Positions 26,444 to 38,883 of a stretch of 64,000 bases of DNA are shown in pieces. The stretch comes from Lunularia cruciata. Lineage: Eukaryota; Streptophyta; Marchantiopsida; Lunulariales; Lunulariaceae. Position numbers and translations under genes: made by a program. The DNA lies in contig OX419761.1 of assembly GCA_948567375.1 (NCBI GenBank), forward strand, positions 48,486,501 through 48,550,500, in the 5' to 3' direction. Below the pieces are notes generated by a model. That model was not told where the DNA came from. It was given only the letters and a program-made list of their open reading frames with translations, and did not search any database. Numbering within the stretch: the stretch's first letter is position 1; each line of letters starts with the position of its first letter.

Positions 26444-29400
26444 ATGGCTACCTCCGATGAGCCGCCTCCGGCAGGCTTAACGGCAGGCTTGTCACGGGGC
26501 CCTTGGTCTCCTCAAACTTACGATGTCGTTCGCCGCTCGCCTCCTTTCTGGGGTGGCACGCCTGCTCCATCCTCCAATTTTCTTGACCTAAATGCTCCTT
26601 TCGAAGAAGATCCGCAGCCTGCAGGAAGAGTGGAGCATGTGAGCCGAGGACTACCTAACTTCGTGGATCAGCTCGGGTCCGGGTCGTCAGGACCTGTTGA
26701 AGTAAGCTTTTTGCATCCGTCGAAGGTGAACGATGGCGATGGGTTGCGATCTTTTCTGGATGCCAGTGGGAGCGCTAGAAATCACCATGACTCCGATGGG
26801 GCTTCCGCGGCAAGAGATCAAGACCCTGGATTAGATACCGGACCATTTGTTGATTATTTGTCTCAGTTTTCTGGAAAGAAAGAGGTGGATGCGCACGAGA
26901 GCGAGCCACCGAAGCCTGAGGCCGAACGAACTGATTTTCCGGATGAGTTGCTGAGTCTTTCCTCTCTTTATCATAAGAAGCGAGGAGGAGGAGGAGGGGA
27001 TGGTGGAGGGCGGCAGCTAGCTGATGGCGCAGCTTTGTTCCTTGCTTCCGGCAAAGGTCAAGAAGGCCTGGGCTCTGGCATGCGCCAAATGGAGCAACAA
27101 ATCCGCCACGTGAAGGATACAAGAGCCGGGCTTCTGGGAAATTTTGGCAGTAATAGATTGGATGATCTTGAGCATTTCAGAGAAGTAGAGAAGGTTTCGC
27201 ATGTCATTGAAGGACAACAACATGGTCTGTCTATAGAAGAAAGGTCCTTGTTCCCGCGGAACGCTGTTAATAGTGAGTCTTTCTTTCAAATGCCCAACAT
27301 TGTACGGGAAGAAAGAATGTCTAACATGGTTAGGGAGGAAAGGGTACTGTTACCGATGAACGTTTCTGCCAGAGAAACATTAGATTTGTCTAACAACCTG
27401 TCGTCTAAGGAAGAGAAAGCTGCCATGTCTCGGCACGCCCGAGCTGCCGTAGAGTCCTCCAAAGAGGGTATGTCGCTTTCGTTGAAGCGGACGTTTGAGG
27501 ACATGGATGCTGCCGAAGAGTACAACCGACGAAGAGAAGAAGAGGTTGTGCAGGCGTCCATTTACGGCCGTCAACCTGATGGCAGGGAGGGCGAAGATAG
27601 TGCCGACGTTTCGGAAGTCTCTCACATGAAGAGGAGGAGAGAACGAGTCGGTGGAGAGGAGCAGAGGTTTCAGCACGACCAAAAGAGGGTCCAAAACGAC
27701 CAAAGTGCAAGCGACGACAAGAGTATTGTCTGGCCGCCGGTCGTCATCATAGAGAATACGAGACTGGGATGGGACGAGGAAAGAAAGAAATGGAAAGGTC
27801 TTGGCCACGACGACATACGAAAGTCTCTCAAAAACGTTGAGAACCTCGAGTATGCAAAAGTGAAATGCCTCTTCGACAATAATGGTCAGAAGAGCAGCGC
27901 GCTTGTGATTTTCCCCGGCACTTTCGAGGGCTACTTTGAAGCGGAAGCTTTGAACGATCAACTAGAGAGAAGTGGTAAAGGGAGAGATCAATGGATGAGA
28001 GTCAGACCTCTAGATCCCAATCCTAGGACCATGAGAGGATGGAACACGCCTGATTTGGTCTCCCCTGACGGAAAGAGAATACTTTACGGTTATCTCGCCA
28101 TGCCGGAGGATATACAAAGAGCTGACCCTCACAAAAACGGCCTGAAATGGTTTGTCGATAGCTTCAACGAGAAAGTCCGGAAGCCAGCTCAGCAACGCCA
28201 CCAGGTATCCTCATACCTGCCACCAAGTATCCTTATGAGTATGAATATTCGGGCCCGTGATTACCAACGCAATCCGGGTAGCTGTAGTCTACTTCTATAG
28301 AAGCTGGTTGTGGCTTTCATGATCCGCCAAGTCCACTGCTTGTTCTTTGGGCTTGTGGCTAAAGGTTGGGTGGGGCATAGTTGCCCGAATTAAACTATTT
28401 CTTATCTCGACTACAATTCTCATCCTCGAGCTTTAAACCCTTGCCAGAGAGTCTTGGTGTTGCTGTCCCGTTAGAGTTCGCTTGGGAAGTTGCAGACATT
28501 GAAGTCGAGGACATTGAGTCTCATTACTAGTTGGTGAAGTTTCTCCGTAGATTGCGCACCTATACGGGCTGCATATTCGGCAGCGGATTTTTGGTTCTCG
28601 AGGCTTAGTAGTCATTGTATACTGGTGATATATTTTACCTTTCGTGAAGAATTACTGAATTTGATCAGTGTGGCTTTCCGGGGAATCTGGAATTCAAGTC
28701 TGTAAGTGATGAGCTACTGGGTACGATGTTTGACCGGTTGGATTCATGTCTATTTGCTGTCTCTGTTTTGGACTGGTTGTCGATCAGATGTCTAGTTTAG
28801 TTGTTTTTATGGTGATCTCAGTCTCGGGAAAGATGTAGTAGCTATGATTCATTTTCTTGTTTTCTTTCCTCTTTTCATATTCTGTTGTCGTATAACTTTG
28901 GAATGCCGCCACTCGTTCTGCTCGTCGAAGTCTGCACAAGTTCTCTAATCAACCCTGGTTTGGGTACTTCTTTTTCTCATCTTAGGCTTTTCAGCGCCGT
29001 TTCAGGGGCCTCTATGCAGATCACTAGTCACGGTCTGTACTAGTTCGAGTCTCTGTTTCACGTGCGGTCTTCAAACTTGAAATTGGATTCTGATTCGTTG
29101 CTTACTGCTTAGCAGGTCTTGTAGTAAACTGTTGTATCCTCGCGTCTTAGGAAGTATTTCCGGAATGGGAACTTATGTTTATCAAGTTGTGTGACTCCTT
29201 TCTTTTTCTGTTTGCGCAGATGCAGTTGTGAAATTCCGCATCAGCTCTCTATTTATGGCGAACTTAGCCTTGACTTTTATCCATCTATACAGAGCAATAC
29301 TGATAACCCGGGGGACAGAAACTGTCGGCAGATCTGCAAGATTTTATTTTTTAGATCTTACCCCGTCTTTTTCACAATCTGATCACACTAGCGCAGAGCC

Positions 29401-32400
29401 TTGAGATTCTCCAGGATTCCGGAGTTCTCAAGTTGCCTTTGGCATCTGACTGTAAAGATTGCTGGTTAATCAAGTTTGAACGATGACAAAAAGAGGAGAG
29501 GTATAGTTGCAGTTTCTGAAACTGACTCCATTCAGAGACAACATCTTATCTATAGGTGTGAACAGATCAAGAGGAGGACAGCCCTTGGAAATTTTTCACG
29601 AAGTGGCTGTTTGTACAACCAGAATTCTGGAATAAAGAAGGAATTAAACACTTGTCACGAGCGTGATGTCCGTAATATAAAGAAAAAATCAAACACGTTG
29701 TTTATGGGGGTGAGGTTTACTTGTAGGACATAATCCGCAGATCGGATAGCACGTTTTCTTTCTGAGGGTAACTTCGGCCATTGCATGTCACCGCAAACTA
29801 AGAAAGGGAATTGTCTAGTACTTGTCTGATCGAGTGGGTACTTCACAGGTACATTGCCTTCACGCGATATTCCTGTCTTAGGAGATGTGTTTAGGATGCT
29901 CACCGCCAGGGTCATGTTAGAACATAGGACTGCACTTTACTCCCCTCATTGTTTCATGTACTCTAGAGTTTGATTTATTCTACTTACTTCGGACTCTTCA
30001 AGGCAAATCGTATTGTTCTACTCCGTAACTTCATGTTTGCCAACTCTACCATCACCACTCAGTTGTGTTTATTACACACATCACAATGTCCAGTTCATGA
30101 TCAGATTCATTTTGTTGTTACATACAAGCACTCCACGAGTTGGCACGGTTCGCTGGCCCTTTGTCGGCTATGCATTTAGTGGCAAAAAGTTAGCCACAGA
30201 AATGAATATCCCCTCAGCCTCAAATCTGAGTCCTGAAGCTACACTGCTGGTCCTTGCACACCGTCCTTGAATTTAAGTACATTACAAAAGTTCCTGCTAC
30301 GTACAGAGCCAGGTTGAATTACCGGTGGTTACGCCCTTATTAGAATTCTTGGCTTTCGCCGTATGTTCAACGGAGAAATACCCAGCCGTATATTCCATGC
30401 CATTGTCGTTACTTATCTATCGAATCCAGGAATCTGTGTATGTAAGATATTACGAGGCAAAGGCAATCTTGAAAGAAAATGTTCATTCTGTCTGCAAATT
30501 TGCATGGTTGGTGCTTTTCTAAATCAAGTGAGGACCAGTGTCTCTACAGCTCGACAAAGCATGACACGGGATCTTCCCACATCTGGGGTTAAGTACATAG
30601 CATGGTGAACGAGGTTTTATGTTAAAATTTTCAGAGACTCTGGAAAGTAAATCTGCACTTAAACCGGAGTTGACTTGCCGACCGCGATTCGGATATACTT
30701 CGCTCCGTGCTTGGTCTTCAGTATGCTTCACTTGCATGTGATAAACAAGGAATCTGCATGCACTTTCTCTTTTACTAACTTGAACAACTAGATCTTGGTA
30801 AAAATATTACTCTTGCACAGATGTCAAAACAAGCAGTTCCTTGTGATAGATCTATCGAGTCCTAGCTGCCGCAAACTTTTGTCCAGTATCCTTGGTGAAG
30901 ATGTTATCCTTACCCTTGGAGAAAGGGCAAGGTTATCAAGTTTTATCTAGTCAACACGGTTCGTTTACTGGAAGATTATCTACTGTTAAATGGCCCACAG
31001 GTTGTCCTCGTTGGAATTGTGATCTTAGAGAACACAGTCATGTAGGCGAGAATCGTTAATTTTTAGATTGCCAGGTATGTGGATGTTCCTGCATTTAAGT
31101 TCTGAAATTGAACTGTCTGACCTGCCTGACTATGATTGCCTGTGACGCTCCGGTTTTAGATACAGTGACCAACTTGAAGAAGCCAGCAGCGAGGCTTCTG
31201 GCTAGTTTATTACTTCCTGAATCGCTGGTGGCAGAACAACAATTTAGGAGCTGTTTAAATCATGTGCGCTTGTAATGTTTATCACACCTACTCTTGGCTT
31301 TCTTCCGCTTATATAATGCTGTAATAACTTGGAACGCTCATATTTTAATTCAATGCTTACGTTTACATGTAGGACAAGGCACTGCAGAGAGTTACCTACT
31401 TGAAGCTTGAGGAAGCAGCACGGCTCCACCAGCAAAGGCTCGACTCAGATAGGAATGAAGTTAACCACTTGATGCAGAAAGTAAAAGAGCGGACCTCTAA
31501 GCTTGAAATTGACAAGGAGCGAGTGCAACTAGAGCAACAGAGACACGAGCAAGATGTAAGATCTTCTAGTTTTCAGGTTCAGCTCCATCAGATGCCTTGA
31601 GCTTGAAATGACTGAAAGAGCCATCATCACTTGGCAGTAAAACCAAAAATCTTGTGGTCTATCCCTACAGCGTCACAAAACATGCCAGTTTTCGTTTTAA
31701 GAGCACGTCTATCTTCCAATGTCTGAGCAGATACTCGAGTCCATTTCGCTCAGCGTACGGGCTCCGATTTACTGATGACCTTTGTAGTGTCATTTCGTGT
31801 ACTAGTAGAATATAACTTCAGGAGTCTCGACTTATCTGGGCTATCTTGTCATTCTGGCATGGGGAACTAGCACGCTGTGCGGCTAGAGTGAGTTGGAGGT
31901 AAATTGCATTTATCACGAAACATACCTGAGAAGGCTAGGAGGGTTGTTCTTGTGAAACACGAGAATTGTCTGCTGATGCATCTCAAACATGGACGAAATT
32001 TTCCTGGCTTGCAGCTGGAACTCAGACGGAGGAAGTATGAAAATGAGAAAAGAAGTCAGAAACATCAATTCTATCAAAGGGAAGAAGAGATAAGGAAACA
32101 GTTGGAGGAGTACAAGCAAACTTTGCAGCATGAAAGACAGCTGAACGCACAAGAAGCTGCTGCAGTCAGACACGGAATCAATGAAACTATCAGGCAGCAT
32201 GAGTAAGTGTACACTAGGAACACTTTTGATGCTTGCTTCCTGTGCATATCCTTCACACAATATTCGGTCTCCTCAACAAGAGGAAATTTTCGGTCTGCAA
32301 AAACGAATACTTTGTTTTGTTGGTCCATTAACTTGTTCACTGATGAATGTAGAGCGAAACTTGCCGAAGAGCGTCAATTGGAAGCCTTGGAAGAAATGAG

Positions 32401-33134
32401 GTTGGAAGCTCAGTTGCGTGCAGAAATGGAAAAGAAGCTATTCGAGCTCGAACAGAAAAGGCAATCAAACGAGAAGGAAATGCAAGGTTGCCAACAAGAG
32501 CAATTAAAACAGGTATGTTATCAACAGACGTTTCGATCAGTGAGATGTGGTCCCATCTCACTGATCGAAACATTGTTCTCTTCCATGCTAGGGACTTTAA
32601 TGTTTCTCTTTCAATGTATTTATGCTCTGCAAATGTTGTAGCTGAAGATGGAGAGCTTGAAAGAGAAAGAGGAATTGCTACAGCAGACCATCAAGCAGCA
32701 AGAAATTCTCATGAAAGAAATGGAAGACGCAGTGAAAGAAACTGAGGCTCTGAAGCTGAAGTTGGGAGAGAACGCTCAGGAAGATCACGTAAGTATAATT
32801 CTATCAGATTCAAATTTTTTTACAACTATCTTCCTCTCACTTCCACGAACCCTCACAATCGATAGTAGGTACAGGGCAATCGTCAATGCAAATGAGTAGA
32901 GCTTTCACTGAGAAATACTTTGTTTCATGATAGGGTACGGAGTGTGTCATATGTCTGGAAGAATTTGCTCAAGAACCTGATCGCCAGCGAGCTCACTACA
33001 AAGATTGCGACCATGCGAATGTTTGTATCGGTTGTGCCAAGGACATGTGGAAAAGCAATAAGCGCAAGTGTCCATATTGTAACACCACTGCTAGACATAT
33101 GCCTGGAAGATTGCCCCCTAAAATATACATGTGA
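26444..33134 (+). CDS. XS-domain, coiled-coil, RING-finger protein (putative RNA-binding E3 ligase)
   Basis: Six exons: 26444-28204, 31373-31555, 32015-32202, 32353-32512, 32642-32788, 32934-33134. All are GT-AG and phase-consistent, giving 879 aa. Residues 1-420 are disordered, with an EAR-like LDLNAP at 47-52, a glycine run near 185 and basic K/R stretches near 395. An XS domain spans about 428-580: I-V-W-P-P-V, then W-K-G-L-G, then V-I-F-P-G-T-F-E-G-Y-x-E-A-E. XS is a plant RRM-like fold known from SGS3 and IDN2/FDM proteins of RNA silencing. No zf-XS finger is seen upstream. Residues 588-813 are a charged coiled coil rich in E, Q, K and R. The end is a C3HC4 RING: C817, C820, C838, H840, C844, C847, C859, C862. 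The RING predicts ubiquitin ligase activity; an RNA-silencing role is inference from XS. Intron 1 is 3168 bases while the others are 129-459, so two separate genes remain an alternative. Confidence 0.82.
28205..31372 (+). other. Intron 1 of the XS-RING gene (3.2 kb)
   Basis: Lies between donor CAG/GTATCC and acceptor ACATGTAG/GAC. It contains no long frame with recognisable content. Read-through from exon 1 meets a stop at 28298-28300 and would give a 618-aa XS-only protein without coiled coil or RING. Confidence 0.6.
32530..32571. repeat. Perfect 18-bp hairpin in XS-RING intron 4
   Basis: Arms 32530-32547 and 32554-32571 are perfect reverse complements (left arm starts GTTTCGATCAG), with a 6-base loop TGGTCC. 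It lies within the 129-base intron 4, about 17 bases after the donor. Confidence 0.93.
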
Positions 33135-34700
33135 CGCATAAACATTTTCTGTCCACTCTGCTGAATGAGCTTCCCCTTCAAAGCAAGTTATGAGCATGTC
33201 ACTACAAGTACTTACGAGTAAAATGAGCGGTTACTTGCAATCTGGCCCTTCATTAAGCTATCGAGAAATCGTGCAACAGGACACTATAGGAAACTACCAT
33301 AAAAATGTCACATTGGCAGTTAGTATCTATTTGAGTCATAGCAACTCAAGAGATACCCCGGAACTCGGGTACGACGTAAGGGTAAGAGCTAAGATACCTT
33401 ATTAGCTGTACTATTCGCTACCGGTCCCAAAACACTGAAGGACAAACTGGCAACGTGCAGTCTTGAAAGAAAGGTCGATTAGGACAATTTAGGAAGGGCG
33501 TTCTGCATCATGTCTTGGCTGTCGAATCCAACTTGGTGATCGATCTTTGTCAGTTCATGCATGCTTATAGACGAGTGGAGCTTTTGTGCTGTGGTTTTCA
33601 CGGTCATATATACTAGAAAGTACTTGTCATATATAGTGTCCTTTCTTAAGAAATAGTTCTACTAGTTCAAAATCCTGTGATTACTGTAAGATAGATAATC
33701 TTTTAATTTGTCTTGACTTCATGCCTGTTAAAGCGTCGGATATTGATACATGTACGATTCTTGAGAGTAATGTCACTAAATGGTATGTTTCGCATGTTTG
33801 TACCAACCAAATTCTCTCAATAATATATTGGGGATTTTATCGGATTTTATCAAGACTCTGAAGGACGATGTACCTGAGTGGACAGCACCAACAATTTCCA
33901 CACATCGTCTAAGGCTGCGAAGAGAAACAGAAGTGAGGAAAAGGCAACCAGAGCAAGATGAAGACTAGGATTCAGTTGACTCAGCTAGCTCAATTGACTC
34001 AGCTAGCACATGAAGCAGCATAAAGCAAATGATTAGGGAGTTCTAGCACGATCATTTAGTCTTCTAGTTTCTGAGATTTGACAGGAAATAATAGACTACA
34101 GATGAGAAAGTATTTGGTTGGCAAGCAGGTCGTAAAGCTTGCCATCCCGAGGACTCCTGATCGAAGCTGCCAGTTGACTCGGATGCAAGTACTATTGATA
34201 CGTTAGCTCCCCATTCAATTGGAGTTCTAATTCAACCCTTGTTTCACCCTACACGGCCAACTTGGCTGCAAATATCTGGATCCGGTTTTACCACATCTTC
34301 TGCATCCTCGCAGTCATGAGCGACAGGTTTTGCTTCTGAAGTGATCTCAATATTGTTTTGACGCTGTCATTCTGTTGCTCGATTTTCGAAGTCCTCTGGG
34401 TGTATCTTATAGATGGCTGAGAAGATGAATCAAAGGGCCAAGCTCGTCTGTTGCTCAAACTGCAATTGTGTTTGTGTCATTTGGGTGTATCTTCTAAGAC
34501 GGCTTGAGTCGAGAAAGAAATACATATCGTGTAATAGAATACAAAACCCGTTGTATATAGACATTTACATCAGATATAATAAAACGCAATTCAATCTTTA
34601 ACGAGACAAGAAGTTCAAGCTTATTGCTAGGATGTCCCTCAACTATCTAGTGTATCAGTTTAGATATGTCCTGCACACCCAATTGCATATTTAACGATAC
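33135..34700 (+). other. 3' region of the XS-RING gene
   Basis: Follows the stop at 33132-33134. It probably holds the 3' UTR and then intergenic DNA. A coding-like stretch ending at TAG 33966-33968 (residues such as D-V-P-E-W-T-A-P, then a basic tail) is not linked to any gene I can build. A duplicated GTTGACTCAGCTAGC-like motif follows at 33975-34008. Confidence 0.4.
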
Positions 34701-34733
34701 TAATGGTATGAATGGTGCAAACAGCAACTCTAC

Positions 34734-34998
34734 TGATACGGTCAACAATTATATATCTGACCTTCACTAAATAGTCCTTGAATAATAACGGATATAATTG
34801 TAACTACCAAGATTAGTACTCCTATCTGAATAACTCTAATGATACGATCAAGAATTATATATCTAACCTTCACTAAGTAGTCCTTGAATAATAACGGATA
34901 TAATCGTAATTACCAAGATTAGCACTCCATTCTGACCCGTCACTAAGTAATCCTTGAATAACAACGGATATAGTTATAATTACCAAAATTAGCACTCG
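34734..34998 (+). repeat. Tandem repeat, about 2.6 units of ~115 bp
   Basis: The block with ATACGGTCAACAATTATATATCTGACC, CACTAAATAGTCCTTGAATAATAACGG and ACCAAGATTAGTACTCC is repeated from about 34734 and 34849, with a third partial copy from about 34937. Copies differ by point changes, so the array is not very recent. Confidence 0.85.
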
Positions 34999-34999
34999 G

Positions 35000-37900
35000 G
35001 CGTCTTAGCAAACTAGTTTCGACATAATGAAAGTTGCGATAGATCTCATGATTTCAAAACACAATTTAATCTAACACCAACTATGACTTTGAGAGTAGCA
35101 TTGAGATGTCGTTTTACTTTAGGGAAAATAACCGTCACAATTCAAGGAAAGAAAAATGAAGAATGAGTAATGCATTGTGTTAGTATGTAGAGTATCTTTA
35201 TTAAAAAGAGAACTTATGCAAAGTCTTAGTGGCCATTAGATCTCATTCTATAAATTCGTACAAAATTTTAGCTTGATAAGGTTGTGAAAAGTAAAAAATG
35301 ATAGACATATACCTTCACAAGCTTGTTAATATTCTTATAATAACTTTTGGAGGGGCATTTGATTCAGACTATCTATCTCACTCTACTCTGATTACTTCCA
35401 GAGCACAGGTCGTCAAGCGAAATTATAACCCAACAATCACATGTTTATTGTGAAAGGATTTGGTATTTTGCATCCTAGATAAATTTAGTTATCTTAGGTC
35501 AAATTTAAGTCATGCAGGAAAATCGAGATGATGGTTTTTCTTAATTTATGATACAGTTGAGGAGTATTAAAATAAGGAAGAACTCCAACCGAGAAGAGAA
35601 AATGAAAGCTTCGTCGTCTTCAAAGCTATATCCGGCCTCTTCCTGGGGTACAAGTAGACAGTGACAACTAACTACGCAATGAAGCTAAACCTCGGTTATT
35701 TAAGAACTATTTAAAGTGCTGCTGGAAGACTCCCTGTACAAAAGGCTGGGCTGACATGTCGAGCTCATCACCTCGGCAGCAACATTAGTTTGGATTTATG
35801 TGCAGCTGAGTACGAATTTGTAAACAAGAATCTTGTAAATCTTCAAGAAGTTTTCAAGGAAGTAGTTGAACTAATTTTGGCAGCATGTTCCATGAACCGA
35901 GAAGCTTGCATCTAAAATATGAGAGGGAAAGGAAGCACCACCTAGAGTTGTGCTGGCAGTTTAAATGAAGAAAAAGCAATACGCGGCCTTGACGATGGAG
36001 TACTGGGTTATCGTAAGAAGGGAAAAGAGAGAGTGGGTGTAAATGATCACCTCACCGGAACTGGACTCACTTTATCGGGTGCCGTTTAGGCTCTGGATTG
36101 TGTATATCATGCTGACTAAGAAGTTGATAGCGCCTCTCTGTTACCCTTCACTTGTGGGTCATGATGATGGATTCCCATTATACCTGTAGGTCATCGAGAT
36201 GCCTTTGATGATTGTTTCTGTTATTACATACAGACAAAGGAGCCACTATGAAAAAGTCGAGAATAATCTGAACTTGAGGAAGCAGGAGACTTCACTTGGT
36301 GCGGAGCGTTGACAAGTTAATGCGTGATTCTTGGAGGACGACACATCAAGGTCTGTCGTACACAACCAGAGTAACGGTGGGAATCGTTTTCATTCCGTTT
36401 GCCGCATTCTCCGCGTATATACTGTAGTACGTGGGAAGAACTGAAATGTCCACTATTCTATTTCGCGCGTGCCTTTCGCCAGAAGTGGTAAAGACTCTTC
36501 TTCGCTCTGCTAGCTGAACTGCAGATATAGCACTTGGTGAGTAGAGGATGACTCTGTCTACATTTCAGGGATGACCACTGTTTCCGGGAGCCCTCAGCTA
36601 GCGTTACACCCATCTGTACCACCAGGCTTCAGATGTTTTGAGGTGAGGTTCACAACTGCAGAGGGGTTGTTAGATTCAGTTTTTAACATTCCTGATTGAA
36701 AAAAGAAAGATGATTCCTGGTTCAGAGAGCGATACATGATTCTTAGTGATTGCTAGCCGTGTGAATTTGGCAGTGGCTACGAAAGTCAGTTTCAAAGTCT
36801 GCTCAAGTTCTCTTTTGTAACCACCAGTTGCAGTGGATATGTACCCAAAACTTGCCCAGCACTCGATGCAGCTGATAGTCCAAACCATATGTGACGTGGA
36901 AGATTCTCACAGCGACTTAACCGACAGATGCCCGAGTAAACTTACCCAGCGGGGCCACAGCCTTTTGCCAGTTTGTCTATACCAGGCTGCGATCAACTGT
37001 AAGGACCTTCAGTCCCAAAGTACGTGTAACGTTTAGAGCTGGGTATCTTGGATATCTTGGGAGACTATTTCGGAGACAAGGAGCATGTCGAACTTACGTA
37101 GTTTGCTGAAGTACCTTAAATTTGTGAAGTTCACTGTCATCCACGGAAACACACAAATCACTTCACGCAGCGCGAAGAAGAAGAAATAAGTCTTGATTAA
37201 GTAGAAAAGGATTTATAAGCCTAACGGATCTAGGCCACTTACCGTCCGCCAGATGTTCTCACATTATCGACACTTCGCTGTATCCTTTGGAACGTTCATC
37301 ATGCTTCTAAGTGTTTCAAAGCTATAGCAACAGGCAATCAGCTAGATGAACTGATAATAAGGGATATAATCATCAAGATGAAGGAAACTGATTTCAGGCA
37401 TCTTCCATATTGGCACATCCGAAATATAAATTATAAGACTTAGCTCGCGTCACTAGACAATGCAGCGAAACGAAAGCAGGAGTTATCGGAAATTTTCTCT
37501 ATTGTTTGGAGACATGTTCCACATACAAAGGAATGGGAAGGAGACTTCCATCCTACGACAAATTATTCACAAACAAAAAAACAGCTACTCCTCAAGAGAA
37601 CCACTTCTGCCATGAACAACTCGTTTCCAATTCATTCGAACCGTACCACTCCAGATTCCAATAGATGGGAGCGCTGGTAAAACCGCTTATAAGAAGATTC
37701 AAATCTCGTCTCGTCTCGTATCAGCTTTAGCTGAGTAGAGGTGAACATAATTGCAATGAACAAATTTTTGAACTCTTACAAAGTCGAACGAACATGCACT
37801 CACGCTACACTCAGGGTGACAACCTCAGATACCGACTGACATGTGACGCTTTGCAAACAACAACTTGGATTCAGCTGCAAAATAAAGTCACATGCCAATT

Positions 37901-38880
37901 GGTTGGCTGCTTGTAGGCCTTCCCTTCCTTGCACAGAACATGAGCAAAGACTGACAAAATTGGCATGTAAGTTGGCACAAAGTCGGAAGCTGACATTAAA
38001 CAGTCGGCAATTACATCAAATCTGGAAACTACTATATAAGATTTGTGAAGATTCCAAAAGAACTAGGACTTCATCCTCACGCACGGCGAAAAAAGGGTCA
38101 AACCTTAAATAGCCCCACATAGCCCCACTCCCATAGGACTGCTGAATCCATCATAACCGTGTTGTCAAATTTACAGCATATGAAGGCGTACTGCGTTTTC
38201 TTTGGAGCCTTTTTCTACTACTTGTCACTCGCAGGAAGTGTGGGCGAGACCATTTGAGAGAGGGTCCAGTCCCGTTGCCAAGGGATGGCAAGCCACAGTA
38301 GCACAAGCTGCCAAAAATGATGCCGCAGAATAGAACCACCACCACTATGTTTGTCGGTCTTGACCAATCCTCAGGTGTTCATTATTGCACTGAAACACCC
38401 GACTGTTTACTGCACAAATTCGAGAGAAAGCCATTACTGCATTACAAACTGTTCATTGCCATCGAATCAGGAAACAAATATACAAGTTTCAGCAGAGATA
38501 TCCTCTTGTGCACACGACATCAAGAACCTCGTGTCCAAACCTACACAAAGCAATATCAACTAAAGTAACCTTGATGCAATTTTTAGACTGTTGTCCAACT
38601 GAGTTGCCTAGTGCACGCTCGTTGAGCCTCTTTACTTCAACTCCAATCACCAGATGGGCTTCCTTGACCTATCCTAGACGAACGGGCCTTGGCGACACAG
38701 AGTCGGCCTAGACTTCTCAACATTTGCTCAAGAGCTCGGGCAGTATTTAAAGGCCAGTCTCGGTACTCTGCATGATAGTCTTTGAGAAGCTACCAAGCAG
38801 CAACACAGAATGACAGACATGCTCCAGTGAGCAACAGCAATTCTCTCCAGTGACGCCAAAAACAGAACGTTTCCTGATTT
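35000..38880. other. Intergenic region, no gene identified
   Basis: Mixed composition; the longest frames are under 90 codons and none has recognisable content. The right-hand end (about 38600-38883) probably contains the 3' UTR of the 14-3-3 gene on the minus strand. Confidence 0.5.
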
Positions 38881-38883
38881 GAC

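Noticed and set aside
28205-28300. Single-exon XS gene ending at 28300
   Set aside because: Not taken as the main model because the frame continues in phase through five further exons to a complete RING. It is kept as a possible isoform.
32530-32571. Hairpin as a microRNA precursor
   Set aside because: An 18-bp stem with a 6-base loop is too short for a plant precursor and the arms match no microRNA that I recognise.
34734-34998. CRISPR-like array
   Set aside because: Units are head-to-tail and similar throughout, with no unique spacers, and the DNA is plant nuclear.
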